Source: Caulobacterales bacterium (lineage in GTDB: Bacteria > Pseudomonadota > Alphaproteobacteria > Caulobacterales > Caulobacteraceae). Taken from it: a DNA stretch of 64,000 nucleotides. A program made the position numbers and the translations under genes. This document shows, piece after piece, positions 48,072 to 56,501 of this stretch. The stretch's first letter is position 1. The number at the start of each line of letters is the position of its first letter. The DNA lies in the NCBI GenBank assembly GCA_947474395.1, contig CANJID010000002.1, forward strand, positions 1 to 64,000. The letters run 5' to 3'. Below the pieces are notes generated by a model, which had not been told where the DNA came from, did not search any database, and worked only from the letters and a program-made list of their open reading frames with translations.

Positions 48072-49019
48072 ATGCGCTTCAAGGGCCTGGACCTCAATCT
48101 GCTGGTGGCCCTGGACGCCCTGCTGGAGACGCGCAGCGTCTCCGCAGCGGCCCGACGGGTCAACCTGAGCCAGCCGGCCATGAGCGCCGCCCTGGCGCGG
48201 CTGCGCGACTATTTCGATGACGACCTCCTGGTGGCGCACGGCAAGCGCATGATGCCGACCGCCCATGCGGAGTTGCTGGCGCCGCGCCTGAAGACGCAGC
48301 TGCGCGGCTTGGAGGGCTTGCTCACCAGCTCCGCCGGGTTCGAACCGGCGTCGGCGACGCGGACCTTTTCGATCATCGCCACCGACTACATCGCCGCCGT
48401 GGCGCTGGCGCCCCTGATGGCCGAATTGGCGACCGAGGCGCCCGGCCTCGGTCTGGAGATTCTCTCGCCCCATGACGACAGCGCCGAATTGCTGGCGCAG
48501 GGCAAGGTGGATCTGCTGATCACGCCGGACGCCTTCGTGCATCCCGACCATCCGGTCGAGCTGCTGTTCGAGGAGCGGCAGGTGCTGGTCGGCTGGAGCG
48601 GCAATCCGCTGTTCCAGCGCGGGTTCACCGAGGCGGACGTGTTCGCCTGCGGTCACGTGGCGGTGTCGTTCGGCCGCCAGCGGACGGCCTCCTTCGCCGA
48701 CCGGCAGCTGGCCCTTCAGGGCAAGGCGCGGCGCATCGAGGCGACGGCGCCGACCTTCATGGCCGTTCCCTGGTTCCTGCGGGGAACGGGGCGCGTCGCG
48801 TTCATGCACGAGCGGCTGGCGCGGGCCATGGCCGAGACCTTCCCCATCGCCATCGCCGAGATCCCTTTCGACTTCCCGGCCATGCGCGAGATGGTCCAGC
48901 ACCACCGTTCGCGTGGCGACGACGAGGGCCTGGCATGGCTGCGCCGCCGGATCGCCGAGGCCGCCAATCCATCGGTTGGGCAGATGGATATCGATCCAGA
49001 CAATAAGGTTTACAGATAA
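48072..49019 (+). CDS. NodD-like LysR transcriptional regulator
   Basis: A 315-residue LysR regulator. The N-terminus MRFKGLDLNLLVALDALLE, then VSAAARRVNLSQPAMSAALA and RLRDYFDDDLL, is very close in pattern to NodD-type regulators, which respond to flavonoids, and to the related FdeR and LinR groups. The C-terminal ligand domain (about residues 90-300) has no obvious feature that identifies the inducer. ATG 48072 gives the standard family start; ATG 48060 is four codons earlier. It sits between a divergent SDR gene and a five-gene catabolic set that it probably activates. Regulation by a flavonoid or aromatic inducer is an inference. Confidence 0.93.
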   Translation: MRFKGLDLNLLVALDALLETRSVSAAARRVNLSQPAMSAALARLRDYFDDDLLVAHGKRMMPTAHAELLAPRLKTQLRGLEGLLTSSAGFEPASATRTFSIIATDYIAAVALAPLMAELATEAPGLGLEILSPHDDSAELLAQGKVDLLITPDAFVHPDHPVELLFEERQVLVGWSGNPLFQRGFTEADVFACGHVAVSFGRQRTASFADRQLALQGKARRIEATAPTFMAVPWFLRGTGRVAFMHERLARAMAETFPIAIAEIPFDFPAMREMVQHHRSRGDDEGLAWLRRRIAEAANPSVGQMDIDPDNKVYR

Positions 49020-49065
49020 GTCCCCGCCGATAGCCTGCGCCTCCACCCGGCGGTTCGGAGGGGAC

Positions 49066-50181
49066 GTGAAGGCGGCGAACATCCTGGTCATCGGCGGCGG
49101 CATCGGCGGCCTCACGGCCGCGATCGCCCTGCGCCGCCGCGGCTTCTCCGTGGAGATCATCGAGAAGGACCCGGACTGGGCCGTCTATGGCGTGGGGATC
49201 ATCCAGCAGTCGAACGTGATCCGCGCCATGGCCGACCTCGGCCTGCTGGAGCAGTATCTCGGCGCGGCGTTCGGCTTCGACCACGTCGAGGTCTATCTGC
49301 CCGACGGCCGGCGCGCCGCCCGCATTCCCTCGCCGAAGCTGGTGGAGGGCCGCCCCGCCAACCTGGGAGTCTCGCGCCCCGCCCTGCACAAGGTGCTGGG
49401 CGACCGGGCCATCGCCGACGGCGCCAAGGTGCGGCTCGGTGTGACCGCCACCGCGCTCGACGACGACGGGCAAGGGGTGAACGTCAGCTTCAGCGACGGG
49501 ACCTCGGGCCGCTACGACCTCGTGGTGGGGGCCGACGGGGTGTTCTCGCAGACCCGGAGGGAGATCCTGCCCGAGGCGGCCGAGCCGGAGTTCACCGGCC
49601 AGTCGGTGTGGCGCTACAACTTCGCCCGGCCCGAGGCGGTGGACTGTCTGAGGGCCTACGACGGCCCGATCGGGATGGGGCTCGTGCCCCTCTCGGCCAG
49701 CCTCATGTACATGTACGTCACCACGGCGGAACCGGGGAACCCGCGCCATCCTCGCCAGGGCCTCGCCGCGGCGATGCGCGCCAGGCTGGAGCGCGCCCCC
49801 CCGGGGATCGCCGAGTACGTGGCGCAGATCACGGACGACGACGGGGTGGTCTACAAGCCGCAGGAGTGCGTCCTGGTCGAGGGCGACTGGCACAAGGGCC
49901 GCGTCGTCCTGCTGGGCGACGCGGTGCACGCGATCACGCCTCACCTCGGCGCCGGCGCCGGACTGGCGATCGAGGATGCCATCGTGCTGGCCGACGAGCT
50001 GGGCCGCGCCGAGACGCCCGAGGCCGCGTTCCGGGCATACCGGGAACGCCGCTACGAGCGCTGCGCCTTCACGGCCCGGATGTCGCGCGCCGTCTGCGAC
50101 GCCCAGCTGGGGAAGGGCCCGCCGGTGGACCAGGCAAAGCTCACCGGCCAGATGTTCGAGCTGATGGCGAGGCCGATCTGA
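49066..50181 (+). CDS. FAD-dependent aromatic monooxygenase
   Basis: A 371-residue group A flavoprotein monooxygenase. The dinucleotide fold is ILVIGGGIGGLTAAIALRRR, the DG motif is RYDLVVGADGVFSQTR, and the GD motif is VVLLGDAVHAITPHLGAGA. Such enzymes hydroxylate phenolic rings with NAD(P)H and oxygen, for example salicylate or 3-hydroxybenzoate hydroxylase, and FdeE in flavonoid breakdown. GTG 49066 has GGAGGGG close upstream. It is the first enzyme gene after the LysR regulator and is followed by an extradiol dioxygenase, which suggests that it prepares a catechol-like ring for cleavage. Confidence 0.9.
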   Translation: MKAANILVIGGGIGGLTAAIALRRRGFSVEIIEKDPDWAVYGVGIIQQSNVIRAMADLGLLEQYLGAAFGFDHVEVYLPDGRRAARIPSPKLVEGRPANLGVSRPALHKVLGDRAIADGAKVRLGVTATALDDDGQGVNVSFSDGTSGRYDLVVGADGVFSQTRREILPEAAEPEFTGQSVWRYNFARPEAVDCLRAYDGPIGMGLVPLSASLMYMYVTTAEPGNPRHPRQGLAAAMRARLERAPPGIAEYVAQITDDDGVVYKPQECVLVEGDWHKGRVVLLGDAVHAITPHLGAGAGLAIEDAIVLADELGRAETPEAAFRAYRERRYERCAFTARMSRAVCDAQLGKGPPVDQAKLTGQMFELMARPI

Positions 50182-50194
50182 TGGAGACCAACCG

Positions 50195-51097
50195 ATGAGC
50201 CGCGTGACCGAGATCCGCTACGTCGGCTACGCCCTGCCGGACCTGGACGTGGAGCGCGCCTTCTACCGCGACGTCTGGGGCATGACCGAAGCGGGCGAGC
50301 ATGACGGCATGATCCACTTCGCCGCGCCGGGGAGCGAGGAGCCATACGTGGTCCGCCTGCGCCGGGCCGAGCAAAAACGGGTGGACGTGATCGGCCTGGC
50401 GGCGGACAGCCGCGTGGACGTGGACGCGCTCCACGAGCGGGTCGCCGCCGCCGGCTGCAAAATCATCTTCGAACCACGGGCGCTCACCAGCCTCGGCGGG
50501 GGCTACGGCTTTCGCTTCTTCAGCCCGGACGGCCTGCCGTTCGAGACCTCCGCCGAGGTCGAGCGGGGCCAGGCGCGGCCGCTGCAGCGCTGGGAGGCCG
50601 CGCCCGAGCGGATCAGCCACGTCGTGCTGCACTCGCCGCGGCACAAGGAGGCGGTGCAGTTCTTCATCGAGGTGCTGGGCTTTCGCCTCAGCGACTGGAT
50701 CGGCGACTTCATGGCGTTCCTGCGGTGCAACGCCTGGCACCACCGGCTCGCCATCCTGCCGGGGCCGCCCTGCCTGAACCACGTCGCCTACGACCTGTCG
50801 GGGGTGGACGAGGTGATGCGCGGGTCGAGCCGTCTCAAGAGCCATGGCTTCGACGTGCGGTGGGGCCCTGGGCGCCACACCGCGGGCGACAATGTCTTCA
50901 GCTACTTCGTCACCCCCGGCGGCTTCGCGGTGGAATACACCGCCGGGCTGGAGCGGGTGGACGAGGCGACCTGGACGCCGCAGGTCTATCCCCCGACCCC
51001 GCAGGTCATGGACCAGTGGGGCGTCGGCGTCGGCGGCCCGCAGTCGATGCCGCAGCCCGCGCCCGATGCGGGCCTGTTCCAGCCCCCGGCCGCCTGA
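50195..51097 (+). CDS. type I extradiol ring-cleavage dioxygenase (VOC family)
   Basis: A 300-residue two-domain vicinal oxygen chelate protein. The iron facial triad is H142 (RISHVVLHSP), H196 (PCLNHVAYDL) and E247 (FAVEYTAGL), with spacing like that of BphC-type 2,3-dihydroxybiphenyl dioxygenases. It should cleave a catechol-type ring next to the hydroxyls. The C-terminal 50 residues after the triad are a Pro-rich extension. It follows the monooxygenase by 13 bases and precedes the alpha/beta hydrolase, the usual order of hydroxylation, cleavage and hydrolysis. FdeC of flavonoid degradation is a possible relative. Confidence 0.9.
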   Translation: MSRVTEIRYVGYALPDLDVERAFYRDVWGMTEAGEHDGMIHFAAPGSEEPYVVRLRRAEQKRVDVIGLAADSRVDVDALHERVAAAGCKIIFEPRALTSLGGGYGFRFFSPDGLPFETSAEVERGQARPLQRWEAAPERISHVVLHSPRHKEAVQFFIEVLGFRLSDWIGDFMAFLRCNAWHHRLAILPGPPCLNHVAYDLSGVDEVMRGSSRLKSHGFDVRWGPGRHTAGDNVFSYFVTPGGFAVEYTAGLERVDEATWTPQVYPPTPQVMDQWGVGVGGPQSMPQPAPDAGLFQPPAA

Positions 51098-51098
51098 C

Positions 51099-52268
51099 GT
51101 GGCGCTCTTCCAGTATTTCCCGAACAACTACATCTGGAACCTCTCGGTCGCGATCGCCCTGGAGAGCGGCGGCCGGATCGGCGAGATCGAGGAGATGTGC
51201 CGCCCCCTGCTGGAGGCGGCGGAGCGGGGCGAGGACGCGGGCACGCCCGAGTTCATGCGCCAGTGGGTGCTGATGGCCGACCGGCTGTCCGAGCTCGCGG
51301 GGGAGGACCTGGACCGGGGCCGCGGATATTCCGCCTCCGACAAGCTCAACCGCGCCAGCCTCTACTACCAGGTGGCCGAGCGGATGCAGGGCCTGGGGAC
51401 GCCGGGGCGCGAGGAGACCTATGCGAAGGCTCTGGACGCCTTCTCGCGGTCCGTGGCCGCCGGGCGGCGCAACTTCCGGCGGGTTGAGATCCCCTACGAA
51501 GGCGGGGTCATCGCGGGCTATTTCACCCAGGCCCAGGGCGCGTCGCTCCCGGCGCCGGTCGTGCTCTACGTGAACGGCCTGGATTCCACCAAGGAGATGC
51601 TGGCCTGGTCGAACCTGCCCGAAGCGCTGGCCCGGCGCGGGGTCTCGACCCTGTCCATCGATCAGCCCGGCACAGGCGAGGCGCTGCGGCGCGGAGGCCT
51701 GCACGCCGTCCACGACACCGAACGGTGGGCGTCCCCTGTAGTCGACTGGCTGGAGCGCCAGCCGGAGATCGATCCCAGGCGCATCGGCATGGGGGGGATA
51801 TCGCTGGGCGGCTACTTCGTTCCGCGCGCGGTCGCCAACGAGCCGCGCTTCGCCGCCGGCTTCGTCTGGGGCGCGAACCACGACTGGGGCGAGGTGCAGC
51901 AGGCGCGCCGCCGCAACGAGGGCGAGCGGCCGGTGCCGCACTACTGGAGCCACGTCGGCTGGGTCTGGGGCGCGCCGGACGTGGAGAGCTTCCTGGCGCT
52001 TTGCCCGAAGATCACCCTGGACGGACAGATGGAGAAAATCCGCGTCCCCTTCCTCGTCACCCACGGCGAGAAGGACCGGCAGATTCCGCTCAAATACGCC
52101 CAGCGCAGCTATGACCAGCTGACCAACAGCCCGAGGCGCGAGCTGAAGGTCTTCACCGCGCGCGAGGGCGGGGTCGAGCACGTCGGGGCCGACAACATGA
52201 GCTTCGCCTGCAGCTACATCGCCGACTGGGTCGCCGAGACCCTGGGCGGGCGCACGTCGCCAACATAG
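51099..52268 (+). CDS. alpha/beta hydrolase, probable C-C bond hydrolase
   Basis: A 389-residue alpha/beta hydrolase with a long N-terminal helical domain (MALFQYFPNNYIWNLSVAIA and the following ~130 residues). The catalytic triad fits S235 (GGISLGGYF), D326 (THGEKDRQIP) and H361 (EHVGADN). The helical N-terminus plus hydrolase core is the layout of FrsA/DUF1100 and 2,6-dihydropseudooxynicotine hydrolase, which break C-C bonds of ring-fission products. It lies directly behind the extradiol dioxygenase (GTG one base after its stop) and is therefore the likely hydrolase of the ring-cleavage product. Confidence 0.85.
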   Translation: MALFQYFPNNYIWNLSVAIALESGGRIGEIEEMCRPLLEAAERGEDAGTPEFMRQWVLMADRLSELAGEDLDRGRGYSASDKLNRASLYYQVAERMQGLGTPGREETYAKALDAFSRSVAAGRRNFRRVEIPYEGGVIAGYFTQAQGASLPAPVVLYVNGLDSTKEMLAWSNLPEALARRGVSTLSIDQPGTGEALRRGGLHAVHDTERWASPVVDWLERQPEIDPRRIGMGGISLGGYFVPRAVANEPRFAAGFVWGANHDWGEVQQARRRNEGERPVPHYWSHVGWVWGAPDVESFLALCPKITLDGQMEKIRVPFLVTHGEKDRQIPLKYAQRSYDQLTNSPRRELKVFTAREGGVEHVGADNMSFACSYIADWVAETLGGRTSPT

Positions 52269-52282
52269 GGGAGATGAGCCGC

Positions 52283-52852
52283 ATGGCCGCCGCACCGTTC
52301 CGCCGCATCGTCACCGGCCACGACGCCGACGGCCGGGCCGTGATCCTTGAGGACGCCCCGCCGCCCCGCGTGGTGCGTATCGGCGGCGAGATGGGGCCGC
52401 TGTTCTATGAGATCTGGAACACCCGCGAGACTCCGGCGCGCATCGACCGGGCTTCGGGCGAGCCTGCCGAGGCGGGCGTCCAGCTCGCCCCGCCGAAGAA
52501 CGGCACGCGCATCCGCGTGCTCGACATCCCTCCAGAGGGCGACGAGGTGGCGAGCCTCACGCCCGAGCAGGCGCGCGCGCATTTCGCCGAGGTGGGTGCG
52601 GCCGACGCCTCGGCGCACGCGCGCGGCGGGGGGGCTCGGCACGCCTTCATGCACCGCACCGAGACCGTCGACTACGGCATCGTCCTGGAAGGCGAGGTGG
52701 TCCTGATCATGGACGAAGGCGAGACCATCGCCCGCGCCGGCGACATCGTCATCCAGCGCGGCACGAACCACGGCTGGGCCAACCGGTCGGACCGCAACTG
52801 CCGGATCGTCTTCGTCCTGATCGACGGCGAGTTCGACCCGGATCTGGCCTGA
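52283..52852 (+). CDS. cupin-domain protein
   Basis: A 189-residue protein with a single cupin fold in the C-terminal half: RTETVDYGIVLEGEVVLIMD is motif 1 and GDIVIQRGTNHGWANRSDRN is motif 2. The upstream half is a linked, poorly conserved beta domain. Similar cupins occur beside monooxygenase and extradiol genes in aromatic catabolic clusters, where they can act as isomerases or dioxygenases; the reaction here is unknown. The ribosome binding site GGGGAG lies nine bases before ATG 52283, so I prefer that start to ATG 52274. It follows the hydrolase by 14 bases. Confidence 0.85.
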   Translation: MAAAPFRRIVTGHDADGRAVILEDAPPPRVVRIGGEMGPLFYEIWNTRETPARIDRASGEPAEAGVQLAPPKNGTRIRVLDIPPEGDEVASLTPEQARAHFAEVGAADASAHARGGGARHAFMHRTETVDYGIVLEGEVVLIMDEGETIARAGDIVIQRGTNHGWANRSDRNCRIVFVLIDGEFDPDLA

Positions 52853-52883
52853 CCGGCGGCTGTGTGAAGGGGAGCGCGGCGCC

Positions 52884-53858
52884 ATGAAACTCGCGACCCT
52901 GCCGGGCCCGACGCCCGACGGAGAGCTCGTGATCGTCTCGCGCGACCTGTCGCGAGCCGCTCCCGCCCGGACCATCGCCGCCACCTTGCAGGACGCGCTC
53001 GACCGCTGGGCGGTGGTCGAGCCGCGGCTCAGGCAGATGGCGGAGGCGTTGGAGGCGGGGCAGGTCGCCGGCGAAATCCCCTTCGATCCCGCGACGGCGC
53101 TGGCGCCCCTGCCGCGCGCCTATCAGTGGCTCGACGGCTCCGTCTATCCCTCGCACGGGGCGCTGATGCAGAAGGCGCTCGGGCATGACCCGATCGAGAC
53201 CAACCGGCCCCTGATGTACCAGGGCCTGTCGCACCGGTTCCTGGGTCCGACGGAGGATGTCCTCCTGCCCGACGAGGCGGACGGCATCGACTTCGAAGGC
53301 GAGTTCGGCGTGATCACCGACGCGGTCCCCATGGGCATGTCGGCGCGGGAGGCCCGCGCCCACATCCGCCTGATCGTCCAGATCAACGACTGGAGCCTGC
53401 GCGCCCTGGCCCCCCTCGAGTTCGGCACGGGGTTCGGCTTCGTTCAGGCCAAGCCCGCCTGCAGCATGGCGCCCGTGGCCGTCACGCCCGACGAACTCGG
53501 CGTGGCCTGGCGGGATGCGCGCGTACATCTGCCGCTGCGGGTCTGGTGGAACGGCGAGCTGTTCGGCAGGCCGGACGGCGGGGCCATGGCGTTCGGCTTC
53601 GACGATCTCGTCGCCCACGCCGCGCGCACCCGCGATCTCTGCGCCGGCACGATCATCGGCTCGGGCACAGTGTCGAACGAGACCTATCGCGAGGTCGGCT
53701 CGGCCTGCATCGCCGAACGGCGCGGCCTGGAGACCGTCGACCATGGCGCGCCGAGGACGGAATTCATGCGCTTCGGCGACACCGTCCGGATGGAGGCCGG
53801 CCGTCCCGGGGACTCCCCGCTGCTCGGCGCAATCGAGCAGCGGGTGGTGCGCGGGTGA
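52884..53858 (+). CDS. fumarylacetoacetate hydrolase family protein
   Basis: A 324-residue FAH-fold enzyme. The metal ligands fit the E-x-E of GIDFEGEFGVITD and the Asp of VQINDWSLR, with GTGFGFVQAKPACSMAP and AGTIIGSGTVSNET around the active site. FAH-type enzymes act as hydrolases, hydratases or decarboxylases on 2-oxo acids made by ring cleavage, so it would serve as a late step after the alpha/beta hydrolase. The N-terminal 80 residues are a smaller domain, as in long FAH proteins. It is the last gene of the plus-strand cluster and is convergent with a secreted-protein gene, seven bases away. Confidence 0.92.
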   Translation: MKLATLPGPTPDGELVIVSRDLSRAAPARTIAATLQDALDRWAVVEPRLRQMAEALEAGQVAGEIPFDPATALAPLPRAYQWLDGSVYPSHGALMQKALGHDPIETNRPLMYQGLSHRFLGPTEDVLLPDEADGIDFEGEFGVITDAVPMGMSAREARAHIRLIVQINDWSLRALAPLEFGTGFGFVQAKPACSMAPVAVTPDELGVAWRDARVHLPLRVWWNGELFGRPDGGAMAFGFDDLVAHAARTRDLCAGTIIGSGTVSNETYREVGSACIAERRGLETVDHGAPRTEFMRFGDTVRMEAGRPGDSPLLGAIEQRVVRG

Positions 53859-53865
53859 GCCCCGC

Positions 53866-54759
53866 CTACTGAGGATCCGACGAGGGCCAGCCCCGCTGGG
53901 TCGCGACCGGCAGGATGGGGAAGAAGGCCAGGATGGAGTGGATCTGGTCGCCCCAGGTCTTGAACGCCTCGAAGGTCACCAGGGCGTTGCCGGCCCCGTA
54001 GGAGTTGGTGTCGCCGAAGTTCATCCACAGCAGCACCGTGCCGTTCTCCTCGTCCACGGCGGCGACGCTGGCCTTCACGTCCGGGTGCACGATGATCTTC
54101 TGCTCGTACATGCCGCAGGTCGCGCCGGCCCGGCAGCCCACGCCCGCCGTGATCACGCCGTTCTCGACGCGGTAGGTTTCCGTGGCAAAGGGGGTCTTGC
54201 CCGTCGTGAAATTGCCGATCCGCAGGCCCTCGGGATAGGTGAGGGCGGTCTTGATCATCGAGGCGCGCGACTGCTTCTTGCCCGCAGGGATCGGATCGTT
54301 CATGCCCCGGATCGGGCCGCCGAGCTGGTCCGGCTGGAAGCGGGACTCCGGCGTGATGCGCTGGACCAGGGTCTCGACGCCGGCGATCCTGGCGCCCTGC
54401 ATGTGCAGCAGCACCGAATAGAGAAGCTGGTTCTTTCCTTCCGGGAACACCACGTGGGCGGCGGCGATCTGCGCCTTGGTGTCGAGGTAGTCCTGGCGGA
54501 AGGTGGCCTTGCCGGTGACGGTCTTCCAGAGACCGTCGCCCAGCTTGGCGGTTTGCGAGTTCTCGGTGACGCGGGCGCCCGCCACGAGGGGCAGCTTGCC
54601 GGCGTCATGCGCCGCCACCGCGTCGATGTACTGGGTGATCATCCCGCCCAGGCAGGCCCGGTTGCAGGCGGCCGTCGCCGCGGAGGCGGGCGACAGGCTC
54701 CCCAGGGCCAGAACGGAACCGACAGCTGCGAGCGCGAGGGCGCGACGACCTGAAAGCAC
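53866..54759 (-). CDS. secreted protein, possibly DUF8021 family
   Basis: A 297-residue protein with a Tat- or Sec-type signal peptide (LSGRRALALAAVGSVLALGS, cleavage after ASA). The mature start ACNRACLGGMITQYIDAVAA followed by HDAGKLPLVAGARVTENSQT and AKLGDGLW is the pattern of a secreted family with four conserved Cys that is often found near catabolic genes, probably DUF8021. A GRRALALAA Tat-like twin-Arg is a possible feature. Function is unknown. GTG 54759 has GGGAGG before it, which decides the start over ATG 54837. It ends seven bases from the FAH gene, so it may belong to the same locus. Confidence 0.75.
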   Translation of the reverse strand: MLSGRRALALAAVGSVLALGSLSPASAATAACNRACLGGMITQYIDAVAAHDAGKLPLVAGARVTENSQTAKLGDGLWKTVTGKATFRQDYLDTKAQIAAAHVVFPEGKNQLLYSVLLHMQGARIAGVETLVQRITPESRFQPDQLGGPIRGMNDPIPAGKKQSRASMIKTALTYPEGLRIGNFTTGKTPFATETYRVENGVITAGVGCRAGATCGMYEQKIIVHPDVKASVAAVDEENGTVLLWMNFGDTNSYGAGNALVTFEAFKTWGDQIHSILAFFPILPVATQRGWPSSDPQ

Positions 54760-54900
54760 GAAATCCTCCCGTGTAGTCTTCTGGCCGACGCATGGCGGCG
54801 TTGGGAGAGATTGGAAGCGCAGCTTTAGCACCGTCAAGGGCCCTCGCGGCGCCTGACCGCCCCGCCAGGCGGGTTCTGCGTCAGGAACTGAGGCTTCTCC

Positions 54901-55167
54901 CTAGCCCGGATGCAGCCGGTTCCAGACCAGGGCCAGGACCACGCCGGACAGGAAGCCGATCGCGGAGGTGACGGCGACCAGCAGGCCCGCCGTGCCCAGG
55001 TCGAAGGCCTGGACGTGGATGAAGGGCTCGATGAAGTGCAGCCGCAGGATGAAGTCGATCACCGGCTGGGCGGCGCCCGCCGAGACGAGCAGGGCCCAGC
55101 CCAGGTGGAACAGGCCGAGCACGAAGCCCAGGGCGAAGCCGGCCTTCACAGTGCTGATCGCGCGCAT
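54901..55167 (-). CDS. small membrane protein, unknown function
   Basis: An 88-residue protein with two or three membrane spans (AGFALGFVLGLFHLGWALLV, and AGLLVAVTSAIGFLSGVVLA). The loop HFIEPFIHVQAFDLGTAG is amphipathic. No family is recognised. ATG 55167 has GGAGAAAACGCC upstream. It lies 62 bases after the ABC ATPase on the same strand and could be its membrane partner, though it is far shorter than any known permease. Confidence 0.7.
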   Translation of the reverse strand: MRAISTVKAGFALGFVLGLFHLGWALLVSAGAAQPVIDFILRLHFIEPFIHVQAFDLGTAGLLVAVTSAIGFLSGVVLALVWNRLHPG

Positions 55168-55229
55168 GGCGTTTTCTCCGGTCGGGAAGCGCACGGTGGA
55201 CCCTTGCCGGCCGTGGGCATTGACGCGGA

Positions 55230-55982
55230 TCAAGCCGCGGCGACCGCCCCTCCCGGGACCTGGCGGTCCTCGACGATTTTGCCGTCCCGCATGACGATCA
55301 CCCGGCCGGCGTAGGCGGCGATGTCCTGCTCGTGGGTGACGAGCACGATGGTGATGCCCCGCTCGCGGTTGAGGGCGCCGAGCTTGTCCATGATCTCGTG
55401 CGAGGTGCGGGTGTCGAGGTTGCCCGTCGGCTCGTCGGCCAGGATCAGCTGCGGATTGTTGACCATGGCCCGGGCGATGGCGACCCGCTGCTGCTGGCCG
55501 CCGGACAGGCGCGAGGGGGTGCGCCTCTCCTGGCCCGCCAGACCCATCAGCGCCAGGGCCGCCCCGGCGCGTTCCGCCCGCTGCTTGCGGCTCCCGACTT
55601 CGGGCTCGGCGTAATCGAGGGGCAGGGCCACGTTCTCGAGCGCCGAGGTTCGGGGCAGGAGATTGAAGTTCTGGAAGACGAAGCCGATCTCGGCGTTGCG
55701 GATGTGGGCGAGTTCCTCGTCCGTGGCCTCGGCCATGTCCTTCCCGTCCAGCAGGTATTGGCCGCCGGTCGGCCGGTCGAGGCAGCCGAGCACGGCCATC
55801 AAGGTCGACTTGCCCGAGCCCGACGCGCCCATGATGGCGACAAACGCGCCGCGCTCGATGGTCAGGGAGACGCCGTCGAGCGCCCGGACCTCCTGGTCGC
55901 CGGCGAGATAGACGCGCGTCACGTCGCGAACCTCGATCAGGGGACGGTTCGGCGCCGGTTCTTGCGGCAAGTCAGCGCTCAT
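55230..55982 (-). CDS. ABC transporter ATPase, MacB/LolD type
   Basis: A 250-residue ABC ATPase. Walker A is MGASGSGKSTLMAVLGCLDR, the signature is LSGGQQQRVAIARAMVNN and Walker B is LILADEPTGNLDTRTS. The MacB/LolD/FtsE features CLDRPTGG and NIGFVFQNFNLLP-like (AEIGFVFQNFNLLPR) are present. Such ATPases pair with FtsX-like permeases, but no such gene lies next to it; only the small membrane protein does. ATG 55982 lies about ten bases after GGAGG. It is divergent from the EVE gene. Confidence 0.9.
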   Translation of the reverse strand: MSADLPQEPAPNRPLIEVRDVTRVYLAGDQEVRALDGVSLTIERGAFVAIMGASGSGKSTLMAVLGCLDRPTGGQYLLDGKDMAEATDEELAHIRNAEIGFVFQNFNLLPRTSALENVALPLDYAEPEVGSRKQRAERAGAALALMGLAGQERRTPSRLSGGQQQRVAIARAMVNNPQLILADEPTGNLDTRTSHEIMDKLGALNRERGITIVLVTHEQDIAAYAGRVIVMRDGKIVEDRQVPGGAVAAA

Positions 55983-56087
55983 CGGGCCCGGCCTCCGTCC
56001 GGCGACAGACCGACTTTCATCCCTGGAACGCCCGTCTACATTGACCTGGATCACTGGAAGGTCCGCGAGGACGGGAGGGGCGCCGCC

Positions 56088-56501
56088 ATGACCACATCCC
56101 ATTGGCTCGTGAAATCCGAGCCCAACACCTACGCCTACGCCGACCTCCAGCGGGACGGGCGCACCGTCTGGGACGGGGTGCGCAACAACGCCGCCGCCTT
56201 GCACCTGAAGGCGATGAAAGAGGGTGACGAGGTCCTGTTCTACCACTCGCAGGAGGGCCTGGCGGTGGTGGGGGTGGCCAAGGTGGTCCGCACCGCCTTC
56301 CTCGATCCCAGCGATCCGGCCGGCCGCTTCGTCGCGGTGGAGCTGGCGCCGGTCCGGGCCCTGAAGCGCGCCGTGACGCTGGCCGAGATGAAAGCCGAGC
56401 CGGCGCTGGCCGACATGGCTATGCTGCGCCAGGGCCGGCTGTCGGTGTCGCCGGTCACGGACGGCGAGTGGAAGGCGATCCTGAAGATGGCGGGGCAATG
56501 A
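56088..56501 (+). CDS. EVE-domain protein
   Basis: A 137-residue EVE (thymocyte nuclear protein 1-like) protein: MTTSHWLVKSEPNTYAYADL, DGVRNNAAALHLKAMKEGDE, VLFYHSQEGLAVVGVAKVV. EVE domains adopt a PUA-like fold and are thought to read modified bases in DNA or RNA. It is predicted cytosolic and has no catalytic motif. Its stop overlaps the start of the ArsC/Spx-like gene (ATGA). ATG 56088 follows GGGAGGGG. The two-gene unit is divergent from the ABC ATPase. Confidence 0.93.
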   Translation: MTTSHWLVKSEPNTYAYADLQRDGRTVWDGVRNNAAALHLKAMKEGDEVLFYHSQEGLAVVGVAKVVRTAFLDPSDPAGRFVAVELAPVRALKRAVTLAEMKAEPALADMAMLRQGRLSVSPVTDGEWKAILKMAGQ

